Assembly (NCBI GenBank): GCA_905373795.1 | Contig: CAJPUO010000003.1 | Location: 54,930 to 118,929 of the forward strand | Direction of reading: 5' to 3' | Length of the DNA stretch: 64,000 nt | Source: Candidatus Saccharimonadota bacterium | GTDB taxonomy: Bacteria; Patescibacteriota; Saccharimonadia; Saccharimonadales; Saccharimonadaceae | Part shown: in pieces, positions 44,092-51,822 of the stretch | Numbering within the stretch: the stretch's first letter is position 1 | Layout of the letters: each line of letters starts with the position of its first letter | Notes under the pieces: generated by a model | Databases searched by the model: none | Told to the model about the DNA's origin: nothing | What the model saw: the letters and a program-made list of their open reading frames with translations, nothing else | Made by a program: the position numbers and the translations under genes

Positions 44092-45084
44092 TTATCGCTT
44101 CCGGCGCTTTTTCACGAGGACAATCACCCGCCAAACCGCCGCAATAACCACGGCAATCGCTCCAACGATAATCGCCCAAGCACCAGGTGTCGGCCAGAAA
44201 AATAACTCTATTGGCTCAACTTTTTTCGTCGTTAAATCAGCCGAATTTTTACTAACGCCCCATTCGCCAGCCTTTTTATTATAAGCAATTGAAAGCTCAG
44301 CACGGTACTTGCCGCCCCAGAACGGCTGTAAATTACTCTCGTAGCGGAACTGGCGGATTTGCTCAGCGATTGCTGCATACTCGCCGCCGTTTTGATAAAC
44401 AACATTGCCCAACATATCTCTGACCACCAACTTGACGTCAACGTCAGCCGAAACGTTGCCAGAATTTTTGATAGCAATGTTATATAGCTGCTTGTCGTTA
44501 TTATCGACAGCGAATTTATCAACTGTCACATCACGGTGAATATTACCAGGAATAGTAACCGCCATACGCACCGCTTGGCGCGTTTGTAGCTGGATGCCGC
44601 CCTTCTTAGCAGCGGCCGGATCGGCCTTACGCTGGATTACCAAACAAGCATTATGCTCGCCAACGTCAGCCTTATCAGGCGTGGTAACTGTGAAATCAAC
44701 GTTCGTCGATGCGCCAGGCGCCAATGCCACCTCGCTTTTCGCTAATTTTACCCAATTGCCAGCATCTTTCTTTTCCTCGACTTGCTGCTTGCATGTCATA
44801 TCGCCAGTCGCTGTGACTGTGCCGTCGACGGCGTATACCTCGATATTCGCTTGCTCGGTCAAGCCATTAGTTATCGTTAGCTGATCAGATTTACTAGCGC
44901 CGCGATTCAATTGATAAATAAAAATCGACTGCGTCCGCGGATTGTTCGGATCAGGATTCGCTGGACGGCTGCCAATTCCTGCTGCCAGAACCGACGACGG
45001 CCATAAAACACCTGCCGCAACCGCCATTACCGCTAGCTTGCGCCAGCATGAAACTATACCCCGTATTCTCCTCATTAAAATCAT
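44092..45084 (-). CDS. DUF916-like exported membrane-anchored protein (WxL-associated type)
   Basis: 330 aa. A signal peptide (LAVMAVAAGVLWPSSVLAA) is followed by two Ig-like beta domains: FIYQLNRGASKSDQLTITNG and VALAPGASTNVDFTVTTP in the first, VTVDKFAVDNNDKQLYNIAI in the second. A membrane helix (WAIIVGAIAVVIAAVWRVIV) and a basic tail (KKRRKR) end it. This matches the DUF916-type proteins that accompany WxL proteins in Firmicutes. TGTTATAAT lies seven bases before the ATG, so it also has its own leaderless promoter. Confidence 0.7.
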   Translation of the reverse strand: MILMRRIRGIVSCWRKLAVMAVAAGVLWPSSVLAAGIGSRPANPDPNNPRTQSIFIYQLNRGASKSDQLTITNGLTEQANIEVYAVDGTVTATGDMTCKQQVEEKKDAGNWVKLAKSEVALAPGASTNVDFTVTTPDKADVGEHNACLVIQRKADPAAAKKGGIQLQTRQAVRMAVTIPGNIHRDVTVDKFAVDNNDKQLYNIAIKNSGNVSADVDVKLVVRDMLGNVVYQNGGEYAAIAEQIRQFRYESNLQPFWGGKYRAELSIAYNKKAGEWGVSKNSADLTTKKVEPIELFFWPTPGAWAIIVGAIAVVIAAVWRVIVLVKKRRKR

Positions 45085-45166
45085 ATGATTTATTATAACA
45101 AGCTAAGACGCTCATGGCTATACCAACAACCCGGCTAATCCTCCCAAAAACTAAACAATCCGTATA

Positions 45167-45206
45167 AATGAAAATCAGACGCCCGAAAGAACGCCCAATT
45201 TTCATT
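45167..45206 (-). terminator. Inverted repeat after the WxL-like gene
   Basis: AATGAAAAT and ATTTTCATT form a nine-base stem around a 22-base GC-rich loop, 20 nt after the stop at 45226. It is AT-rich with a large loop, so only a possible terminator. Confidence 0.4.
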
Positions 45207-45225
45207 GATATAACTGCGCCGGACC

Positions 45226-45855
45226 TTAAATAGCGGCCACAGTTTGAGTCATCGGCAAAGTATAGGTACCTGCTGCTTGGCCAGCTGGAATAGCCTGGCT
45301 CAAGCCGACACCCGTCACATAACCGCGCCAAACATCGTCGGAACCAGCCGCCGCGCTGATCAACGTTACTGGAGAAGTGCCGGAAAATGCTGCTTGCGAA
45401 CCTAGCGTGATGCCCGTGGAAGCACCGATCATTGACGTCAGCGTTCCAGCAGCTGGATTAACCGTCAACTGTCCAGTCGTAGCATTACCGTTGTACTGGT
45501 ATGTGTTGCTGCCGCTCGTCCATTTTCCCGTACCAGGGGTTGTTGCATTCAGTGTTAGCGTCCAGCCATTATTAGCGCCGCCAGGGTTATCGACAGCGAT
45601 ACGCTTGTCATTAGCGCCAAATGTACCAGTCGTCGTCTGGGCAGAAGTCGACGCCGTAGTCGCGTTCATGGCAAATGTTGGGTTTGTTACTACGCTATCG
45701 CCAGTATCGCGAATGTCGGTGCTGAGCACGCCAGCGTTAATCGTCTGGCTCAATTCTGACGTCGCCGTAGTCGCCGCATACACCGCCGTACCCGCCAAAC
45801 CGACTACGCCAGCTACACCGACCGCCAAAGCTACGTTTGCTATTAGTTTTTTCAT
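45226..45855 (-). CDS. Exported WxL-like domain protein
   Basis: 209 aa. A signal peptide (LIANVALAVGVAGVVGLAGTAVYA) is followed by a Thr/Ala/Gly-rich beta domain. NNGWTLTLNATTPGTG contains a W-x-L motif. The C-terminal stretch LSQAIPAGQAAGTYTLPMTQ matches the end of the RCC1 protein upstream (LKQTIPAYQKPGTYTLPVTV). In Firmicutes WxL domains bind peptidoglycan non-covalently. The second W-x-L of canonical domains is absent. AAAGGA precedes the ATG. Confidence 0.7.
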   Translation of the reverse strand: MKKLIANVALAVGVAGVVGLAGTAVYAATTATSELSQTINAGVLSTDIRDTGDSVVTNPTFAMNATTASTSAQTTTGTFGANDKRIAVDNPGGANNGWTLTLNATTPGTGKWTSGSNTYQYNGNATTGQLTVNPAAGTLTSMIGASTGITLGSQAAFSGTSPVTLISAAAGSDDVWRGYVTGVGLSQAIPAGQAAGTYTLPMTQTVAAI

Positions 45856-45951
45856 ATCGTATCCTTTCTTTTACGTTATTTTCGTTGCTTCGTTGTCTAT
45901 TATAGTGCTACTACCTACCCTCCTTCGCACCTCCGAACATCCGCTAATTTC

Positions 45952-46713
45952 CTATGGTTCATGACTGACTCCTCGTCTGTTACGTATCAGCAGTATGAAC
46001 GCGATAATAATCATTCCCAGCGCCGCTATCACCATAAACCATATGTTTGCGCCAGTATTAGCCAAATCTTTACCAGGTTTTATATCTGCAGCGGCTGCCG
46101 AAACAGCTGGAACCGCTGGTGATGACGGAATTACTGGCGGCGTCGGCGGCAAGGTTCTCGGCGGAATAGTAATTGTAAAAGGTACCGCGTGATTAACTTG
46201 CAAAGCCGAGCCGTAAGCCCGTGTCGAGGAGGCAATCTCACCAAGGTAAGTTTTGCCGCGTTCTATCACCAGCGTCGTATCGCCAGGATGTGTATTCGGC
46301 CAATTAGATAGATCAAGCACCCAAGCATTGCCATTAACCGTCAATTCCGGATCAACTCCCAGGACAAATACCCTGCCAGCAAATTCAATCGCCAACTGAT
46401 GCGCGCCAGTCACCGGATCAATAACCGTATGTACCGCATCATACACGCCGTAAATCACTGGGTAGCCGTTATCTTTAATTACCGAATGGTCGTATTTTGG
46501 CGCAAAAACGTCGCACTCCACATCATTCACTTGACCAACCGCTCTGCTGTAAACTGTATGAGAGCAGTCTATTTCACGAATTAACTGTGAAAAAGTCGAA
46601 TCTGCTGAAGTCGTCGCCAAAGCAACTTTGCCGTTAAAAATCACACCAATTATTGCTGTTAAAAATACAACAACTACCGCACCAGTTCTCATTATATTTT
46701 TCATCCTTATCAT
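45952..46713 (-). CDS. Exported surface protein with LPXTG-like sorting tail
   Basis: 253 aa. An N-terminal signal segment (TGAVVVVFLTAIIGVIFNG) leads into an exported domain. A Pro/Ala-rich spacer (PRTLPPTPPVIPSSPAVPAV) follows, then DLANTGAN, a membrane helix (IWFMVIAALGMIIIAFILLI) and RNRRG. LANTG-helix-Arg is the layout of a sortase signal with Ala for Pro. No sortase gene is in the window. The ATG overlaps the stop of the RCC1 gene (ATGA), so the two are translationally coupled. Confidence 0.7.
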   Translation of the reverse strand: MIRMKNIMRTGAVVVVFLTAIIGVIFNGKVALATTSADSTFSQLIREIDCSHTVYSRAVGQVNDVECDVFAPKYDHSVIKDNGYPVIYGVYDAVHTVIDPVTGAHQLAIEFAGRVFVLGVDPELTVNGNAWVLDLSNWPNTHPGDTTLVIERGKTYLGEIASSTRAYGSALQVNHAVPFTITIPPRTLPPTPPVIPSSPAVPAVSAAAADIKPGKDLANTGANIWFMVIAALGMIIIAFILLIRNRRGVSHEP

Positions 46714-49154
46714 TGCGCTACCACCGTTACTGTTACCGGCAATGTATACGTGCCTGGCTTCTGATACGCCGGAATAGTCTGCTTCAAGGAAATATTCTGC
46801 AATTTAAACAAGCAAGTCAAACCACTGCTGCTCGAGGCGGTCGCTAGCGTAATAGCGTTAGCCGACGCCGTACCAGCCACAAACGCACCGCCCGCACCAT
46901 ACGACAAGCCAGCCGTCGTACAGGCCTGCCCCAGCGGCGTCGAACCAGACGCCGTAAACACGCTTGACGATAGGTCAACCGATAATTGCCCTTGGTCTGC
47001 ATTAGTGTTATTAAACGCATAATTCGCTGCGCCGCCAGTCTGCGTCCATTTAGCAGTTGGGCCGCCAGTTGCCGCCAATGAAACACTCCAGCCCGTCGTC
47101 GATAAGCTATTTGCCACCTCAAGCTGCTGTGAAGAATTATTAGATAACTTCGCAGTCGTAGTACTCGCCGTTTTACTGGTCATTGCTGCCGAAAATACAG
47201 TAGTCGGGTTAGTTAATGTGGCATTAGCAGCGTCTGTAAATCGAATATCCAACGAGCCGTCAGCAGTTTTGAACTCCGGATAATACGAATAAGTATCAAT
47301 ACTCGTCCCCGGCGCCGCCGCCGTGTCGGCCACCAAGCGAACACAATAATTCGTATTACGCTCCAGGCCATTATCAGTCAGCGCCAAATCCCACAGGCCC
47401 GTCTCGCCGGCATTAATCTCGCGATTGTTGGTGAATGTCAGCTGCGCAGCGCTACCCGGGCGGACTATCGACTGATGACTGTAACCGACACTGGTAGATG
47501 GCAGATTAGGATCGTTTGCTGCCGCCGCAAGCGCCGTCCCGTTATTCGGGCCAGCCGCCGAATACGCCAAAGCCGAGTTATTAGTCACATCCTGCCAACC
47601 CGCTGCCACTGCCTGGCACGTCGCCGCAGTCTTTTTGGCGTACTGAGTGCGAAGTTTCATGGTATTAGCCGATATTGTACCCCCTCCATTAGAAGTGGCC
47701 GTTGGCACTAGAGAGTCAACCGTATTACCATCTCCAAACTGTCCATGATTATTCCTGCCCCAGCAATATATCTGATTATCTGATGCGATGACGCATGTAC
47801 GATACGCTCCAGATGAGATCTGTTTAATTGTTTTTCCCGCCAGAACGCCAGACGTCGAGACGGCAACGGGTCTCCTGGAACTAGTTGTAGAATTATTGCC
47901 AAGTCCACCATATCTACCTTCCCCCCAGCAATATGCCCTATCACCGTAAGCAATAGCACAGGTACGATTACCGCCCTCTGCCGAAATCTGTTTAAACTGA
48001 CCGCCTAGAGGAGAACTACTTCCCTGGGGCGGCAAGACAGCGACAGGAACGTTCGATTGATTTGTTGAATTATTGCCAAGTTGGCCATCTGTATTACCAC
48101 CCCAGCAATAGGCCTCTCCATCAGACGCTATAGCGCAGGTATGAAAGTCTGATGCGCTTATTTGTTTAATTGTTTTTCCCGCCAGAACGCCAGACATTGA
48201 AACGGCAACGGGAACGTTTGCGTTGGACGTGCTATTATTACCCAATTGTCCGCTACTGTTCATTCCCCAGCAATAAGCTCGATCGTCAGAAGCAACCGCA
48301 CATACATGGCGAGACCCTACACTTATTTGTTTAATTGTTTTTCCCGCCAGAACGCCAGACATTGAAACGGCAACGGGAACGTTTGATATAGCAGTCAATC
48401 CGCTACCTAATGTTCCATGTATGCCATTCCCCCAGCAATATGCCTTCCCGCCAGAATCAACAACGCAAACATTTTCAAAACCAACTGAGACCTGTTTAAT
48501 TTTCTTTCCTGCCAGAACGCCAGATGTCGAGACGGCAACGGGAACGTTTGATTGAGAAAATGTACCATTTCCGAGATCGCCAAAACTAATCCCATAACCC
48601 CAGCAATAAACCTTATCATCCGAAGCAATTGCACATGTATTCCAGTCGCCAACCGAGATCTGCTTAATCGTCTTGCCTGCTAGGACACCAGACATATCAA
48701 TTTCTACCGGAGTATACTTATTGCTTGTTGAACCATTTCCTAATGCCCCATTTGCCCCTTCCCCCCAACAATGTGCTTTCTTGTCATGATCAACACTGCA
48801 AGTATGATTCCATCCGCTAGTGGAGACCTGCGCTAATACACGAGATTTATTCTCCACTCCCACCCGCATACGAAAACTAGCGCCAGCCTGCGGCAATGTC
48901 GCTACTGTATTATCAGCCGCCAACGGGGCGCCAGGAGCGGCGGTATCCGACGATCGATATAGACGATAATTCGCTTGATCAACCTTTACTTGCCCCGATG
49001 ACGCTGTCGGCATTAGAGCCTCAGTCGGGCGAGTTAACCACCGCACCGCCACGACAGCACCAATCCCCAGTACTAACAAGCAGACCGCAGTATACACTAA
49101 AACAGTCCGTTTGCGTCGTATTCTCAGCCCAAATTGCTCGTTCTTACTCTTCAC
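46710..49154 (-). CDS. Large surface protein: RCC1 seven-repeat propeller plus WxL-like domain
   Basis: About 814 aa. A basic N-terminus and one membrane helix (about 18-39) anchor it. From about 106 to 495 lie seven RCC1 repeats of about 52 residues (pattern VPVAVSMSGVLAGKTIKQIS, then C-x(9-10)-CWG, then GQLGN), enough for one complete beta-propeller. A domain interrupted by the propeller (NYRLYRSSDTAAPGAPLAAD before it, NTMKLRTQYAKKTAATC after) and a C-terminal WxL-like domain follow. The start is uncertain: GTG at 49154 is preferred, TTG at 49181 possible. First gene of the surface operon. Confidence 0.8.
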   Translation of the reverse strand: MKSKNEQFGLRIRRKRTVLVYTAVCLLVLGIGAVVAVRWLTRPTEALMPTASSGQVKVDQANYRLYRSSDTAAPGAPLAADNTVATLPQAGASFRMRVGVENKSRVLAQVSTSGWNHTCSVDHDKKAHCWGEGANGALGNGSTSNKYTPVEIDMSGVLAGKTIKQISVGDWNTCAIASDDKVYCWGYGISFGDLGNGTFSQSNVPVAVSTSGVLAGKKIKQVSVGFENVCVVDSGGKAYCWGNGIHGTLGSGLTAISNVPVAVSMSGVLAGKTIKQISVGSRHVCAVASDDRAYCWGMNSSGQLGNNSTSNANVPVAVSMSGVLAGKTIKQISASDFHTCAIASDGEAYCWGGNTDGQLGNNSTNQSNVPVAVLPPQGSSSPLGGQFKQISAEGGNRTCAIAYGDRAYCWGEGRYGGLGNNSTTSSRRPVAVSTSGVLAGKTIKQISSGAYRTCVIASDNQIYCWGRNNHGQFGDGNTVDSLVPTATSNGGGTISANTMKLRTQYAKKTAATCQAVAAGWQDVTNNSALAYSAAGPNNGTALAAAANDPNLPSTSVGYSHQSIVRPGSAAQLTFTNNREINAGETGLWDLALTDNGLERNTNYCVRLVADTAAAPGTSIDTYSYYPEFKTADGSLDIRFTDAANATLTNPTTVFSAAMTSKTASTTTAKLSNNSSQQLEVANSLSTTGWSVSLAATGGPTAKWTQTGGAANYAFNNTNADQGQLSVDLSSSVFTASGSTPLGQACTTAGLSYGAGGAFVAGTASANAITLATASSSSGLTCLFKLQNISLKQTIPAYQKPGTYTLPVTVTVVAQ
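47720..48860 (-). repeat. Intragenic tandem repeats of the RCC1 propeller
   Basis: Seven units of about 160 bp. Stretches of about 50 bp containing CCCGCCAGAACGCCAGAC recur almost unchanged near 47836, 48177 and 48343, with a diverged copy near 48509. Such DNA identity suggests recent duplication or gene conversion between blades, so blade number may vary between strains. Confidence 0.8.
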
Positions 49155-49245
49155 TTTTACATAACCCCGCTCACCGCACAAAACGAAAGCAGCTTATACT
49201 TGATATCATTTTAGCATAAGCAATATAAGGACTCAATTGTTTGGA

Positions 49246-49854
49246 CTATATAATTTGACTGCCAAACTTCGCTAAAATCGCCATAACTATCAGCGCCGCC
49301 ACCGAGGCCAGTACTAGCGTATCGTAGCCCTGGTCAACAAACCGGCGCAACCCGCGGTGTTCAATAATTTTGTTCAAGATGTTATGCCTGGTTAGTCCAT
49401 AAAAAATTAGCAGCATACCCGCATCCAGCGTCAAACACCACGGACACAACGCGCCAATCTCGATATAACTCATGTAGAACATCCAACCAGCAAACAGCAG
49501 ACCAGCCACTGCGCCAAGCTGCGCGCCCCACATAAACCATTTCGGAAATTTCGCGCCCGCCAGCAGCGCCACCGCAATTGTCACCATCACCGGCAGCGTC
49601 ATCATACCAATAAAACTATTAGGAAAGCCAAGCGGCGCCGCCGACCAATGGTTCGCCACCGCCGAACAGCTCATCGCTGCGTTCAAATCGCAGTTCAGTA
49701 CGGCATGCGAATTTTTAGCAAGCGTCAGCGATTCAATCGACAACACAAACGAAGCCAACAAGCCCAAGCCGCTACCAACCAGCATCAATAGCGCCGCCAA
49801 TTGCCGGCGCTTTAGTTCTTTATCCAGCAGCCGCTTGCGCAACTTTTCAAACAT
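49246..49854 (-). CDS. VKOR family disulfide-generating membrane protein
   Basis: 202 aa with four or five helices. The cysteines of bacterial vitamin K epoxide reductase homologs are present: C55 and C63 in the loop VLNCDLNAAMSCSAV, and the active CxxC at C137/C140 (GALCPWCLTL). It oxidises thiols outside the membrane and passes electrons to quinone, replacing DsbB. GAGG precedes the ATG, which overlaps the thioredoxin-like gene. It lies immediately upstream of the Cys-rich RCC1 surface operon. Confidence 0.92.
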   Translation of the reverse strand: MFEKLRKRLLDKELKRRQLAALLMLVGSGLGLLASFVLSIESLTLAKNSHAVLNCDLNAAMSCSAVANHWSAAPLGFPNSFIGMMTLPVMVTIAVALLAGAKFPKWFMWGAQLGAVAGLLFAGWMFYMSYIEIGALCPWCLTLDAGMLLIFYGLTRHNILNKIIEHRGLRRFVDQGYDTLVLASVAALIVMAILAKFGSQII

Positions 49855-50104
49855 AAAAACTTACCTCGCTAATCGTCGGCAGCGGCAGCCCGCGCCACAT
49901 ATTCTGCATCTGGCTATCAGCACTCAGCGCAATAATCGTTGGGTATTCAACGATATCGTACGTCCGGCAAAAATCACTGCCCTCAGCCGAATCTGGGTCA
50001 ATTTCCTCAATCGTGTGCCCCGTCTGCCGATTAAAGTCATGTAAAAAATCCATAACTTTACGCGCATAATCGCTTTCTGTCCGATACACGACAACTACTC
50101 GCAT
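49847..50104 (-). CDS. Thioredoxin-fold protein lacking CxxC
   Basis: 85 aa. It begins MRVVVVYRTESDYARKVMDF, where thioredoxins and glutaredoxins carry CxxC after the first strand; here that place is YRTESDY. The cis-proline motif EYPTIIALSADS is kept. Without the active cysteines it cannot act as a classic thiol oxidoreductase. It may bind a partner such as VKOR or be a degenerate copy. It overlaps both nrdR (10 bases) and the VKOR gene. Confidence 0.7.
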   Translation of the reverse strand: MRVVVVYRTESDYARKVMDFLHDFNRQTGHTIEEIDPDSAEGSDFCRTYDIVEYPTIIALSADSQMQNMWRGLPLPTISEVSFYV

Positions 50105-50556
50105 GATTCCTGCCCTTTCTGGCGGCGCTGTTCCAATATTTTGACGAAATCATCCAGCGTTTCAAACTTCTGAAACACGCTGGCAAAACGTACGTACGCC
50201 ACTTCGTTGCGCTTCGCTAATTCATCCAGCACGAACTCGCCGATCTGCCGCGACGGCACTTCTGAGGCGCCCAGCGCATACAGTTTATCTTCAACCGCCG
50301 TGATAATCGACTCGACTTCCTCGTCAGATTTAAGGAATTTGCCGACCGACTGGCGCACCGCATGCGCTAACTTGACTCTATCAAATAGTTCGCGGCTGCC
50401 ATTTTTCTTAGTCACAATTAAGTTTGGCTTTTCCACGCGTTCATACGTAGTGAAACGCCGTCCATCTGGCGTCTCGCGGCGGCGGCGAATCGCCACGCCG
50501 TCAGAGACTTCACGCGACTCAATCACGCGGCTGTCTCCGATATTAAAACTCGCCAT
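50095..50556 (-). CDS. nrdR: NrdR-like repressor without zinc-ribbon cysteines
   Basis: 153 aa. The ATP-cone domain is complete (LIVTKKNGSRELFDRVKLAH, VPSRQIGEFVLDELAKRN, VAYVRFASVFQKFETLDDF). The DNA-binding part keeps SDGVAIRRRRE and RRFTTYERVE, but all four zinc cysteines are gone: MASFNIGDSRVIESRE replaces the CPxC segment and ETPDGRRF replaces ECxxCGxRF. NrdR senses ATP/dATP and represses ribonucleotide reductase genes. It follows ftsZ by two bases. Confidence 0.88.
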   Translation of the reverse strand: MASFNIGDSRVIESREVSDGVAIRRRRETPDGRRFTTYERVEKPNLIVTKKNGSRELFDRVKLAHAVRQSVGKFLKSDEEVESIITAVEDKLYALGASEVPSRQIGEFVLDELAKRNEVAYVRFASVFQKFETLDDFVKILEQRRQKGQESCE

Positions 50557-50558
50557 AT

Positions 50559-51761
50559 TTAGTCCTCATTCTTCTTACGCCGCCGCAAAAATGCCGGCGT
50601 ATCATCATCTTCCTCGTTTGGAACGCTGTCCGGATCCGGCATGGCGTCCCACATACTAACTTCATTATCAGCAGCAAATTCCTCCGCAGCTTTTTCTCTG
50701 TCAAGTTCCAAATCGATGTCTTTAACCACGTTTTCGTCAACCTCAGGCACTGGCTGCGGCGCAGGATTACTCACACTTAGAGCTTCTTCCTCTTGCTGGA
50801 ACGATTCGCTATCAAAACCTGTGGCAATCACCGTGATTACCAACTCATCTTCCATCTCCGGCTTCAGCGTTGCGCCAAAAATGATATTAGCGCTTGGACT
50901 GACCGCTCCGGTAATAATCTCAGCCGCCTCCTGAATCTCCGCCATACTCATATCGTAGCCGCCAGTAACGTTAAACAGCACACCCTTTGCACCGTCAATC
51001 GACACCTCAATTAGCGGGCTTTCGATAGCTTGCTGGGCTGCTTGAACTGCCCGGTCGTCGCCGCTCGCCCGTCCAATACCCATCAACGCTGAACCAGCCT
51101 TACTCATAATCGCTTTTACGTCAGCAAAGTCAAGGTTAATCAAACCATGTTCGGTAATCAGCTCTGATATCCCCTGCACGCCTTGGCGCAGCACGTCATC
51201 AGCAATCTTAAATGTCTCCAACAGCGGTGTCCGCCGATCAATTGTCTGCAGCAAACGGTCATTTGGAATAGTAATCAAGGTATCAACCTGCCGCCCAAGC
51301 CGCGAAATTGCCCAATCAGCATTAATCCGCCGCTTCTCGCCCTCAAAACTAAACGGCCGCGTCGCCACGCCAACTACCAAAATCCCCAGCTCGCGCGCCA
51401 CTTCTGCCACCACATGGCCAGCACCAGAACCAGTACCGCCGCCAGCGCCAATTGTTACGAACACCATATCCGCACCCTCAAGCGCTTTCTTAATCTCCTC
51501 GCGCGATTCGTTAGCTGCCGCCTCGCCAACTGTCGGATCAGCACCAGCCCCTAAACCGTTCGTCGTATTATATCCCAGATGAATTTTAACGTCAGCTTTC
51601 GAATTGTGCAGCGCCTGAGCATCGGTATTCATGGCGATAAACTGCACGCCAGTTAATCCCGCATCTTTCATCCGGTTTATAGCAGAACCGCCAGCACCGC
51701 CGATTCCAACGACTTTAATACTGGCAAATGTTTGAACTTCACTTGGTTGTACTTGCGGCAT
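50559..51761 (-). CDS. ftsZ: Cell division protein FtsZ
   Basis: 400 aa. The GTP-binding motif GGGTGSG is at 107-113, with NTDAQAL and the T7 loop NLDFADVKAIMSKAG also present. An acidic linker leads to the conserved C-terminal peptide DDTPAFLRRRKK, which binds FtsA. FtsZ forms the division ring. GAGGGA precedes the ATG, 61 nt after ftsA. Confidence 0.97.
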   Translation of the reverse strand: MPQVQPSEVQTFASIKVVGIGGAGGSAINRMKDAGLTGVQFIAMNTDAQALHNSKADVKIHLGYNTTNGLGAGADPTVGEAAANESREEIKKALEGADMVFVTIGAGGGTGSGAGHVVAEVARELGILVVGVATRPFSFEGEKRRINADWAISRLGRQVDTLITIPNDRLLQTIDRRTPLLETFKIADDVLRQGVQGISELITEHGLINLDFADVKAIMSKAGSALMGIGRASGDDRAVQAAQQAIESPLIEVSIDGAKGVLFNVTGGYDMSMAEIQEAAEIITGAVSPSANIIFGATLKPEMEDELVITVIATGFDSESFQQEEEALSVSNPAPQPVPEVDENVVKDIDLELDREKAAEEFAADNEVSMWDAMPDPDSVPNEEDDDTPAFLRRRKKNED

Positions 51762-51822
51762 CTATTTCCCTCTCTCTAATTCTTACATCAGTATAGCATT
51801 TTTTCAACTGATATATCAAAAC

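Noticed and set aside
45377..45964. 195-codon plus-strand frame over the WxL-like gene
   Set aside because: Low-complexity Val/Pro/Ala translation antisense to an obvious secreted protein with signal peptide and ribosome site.
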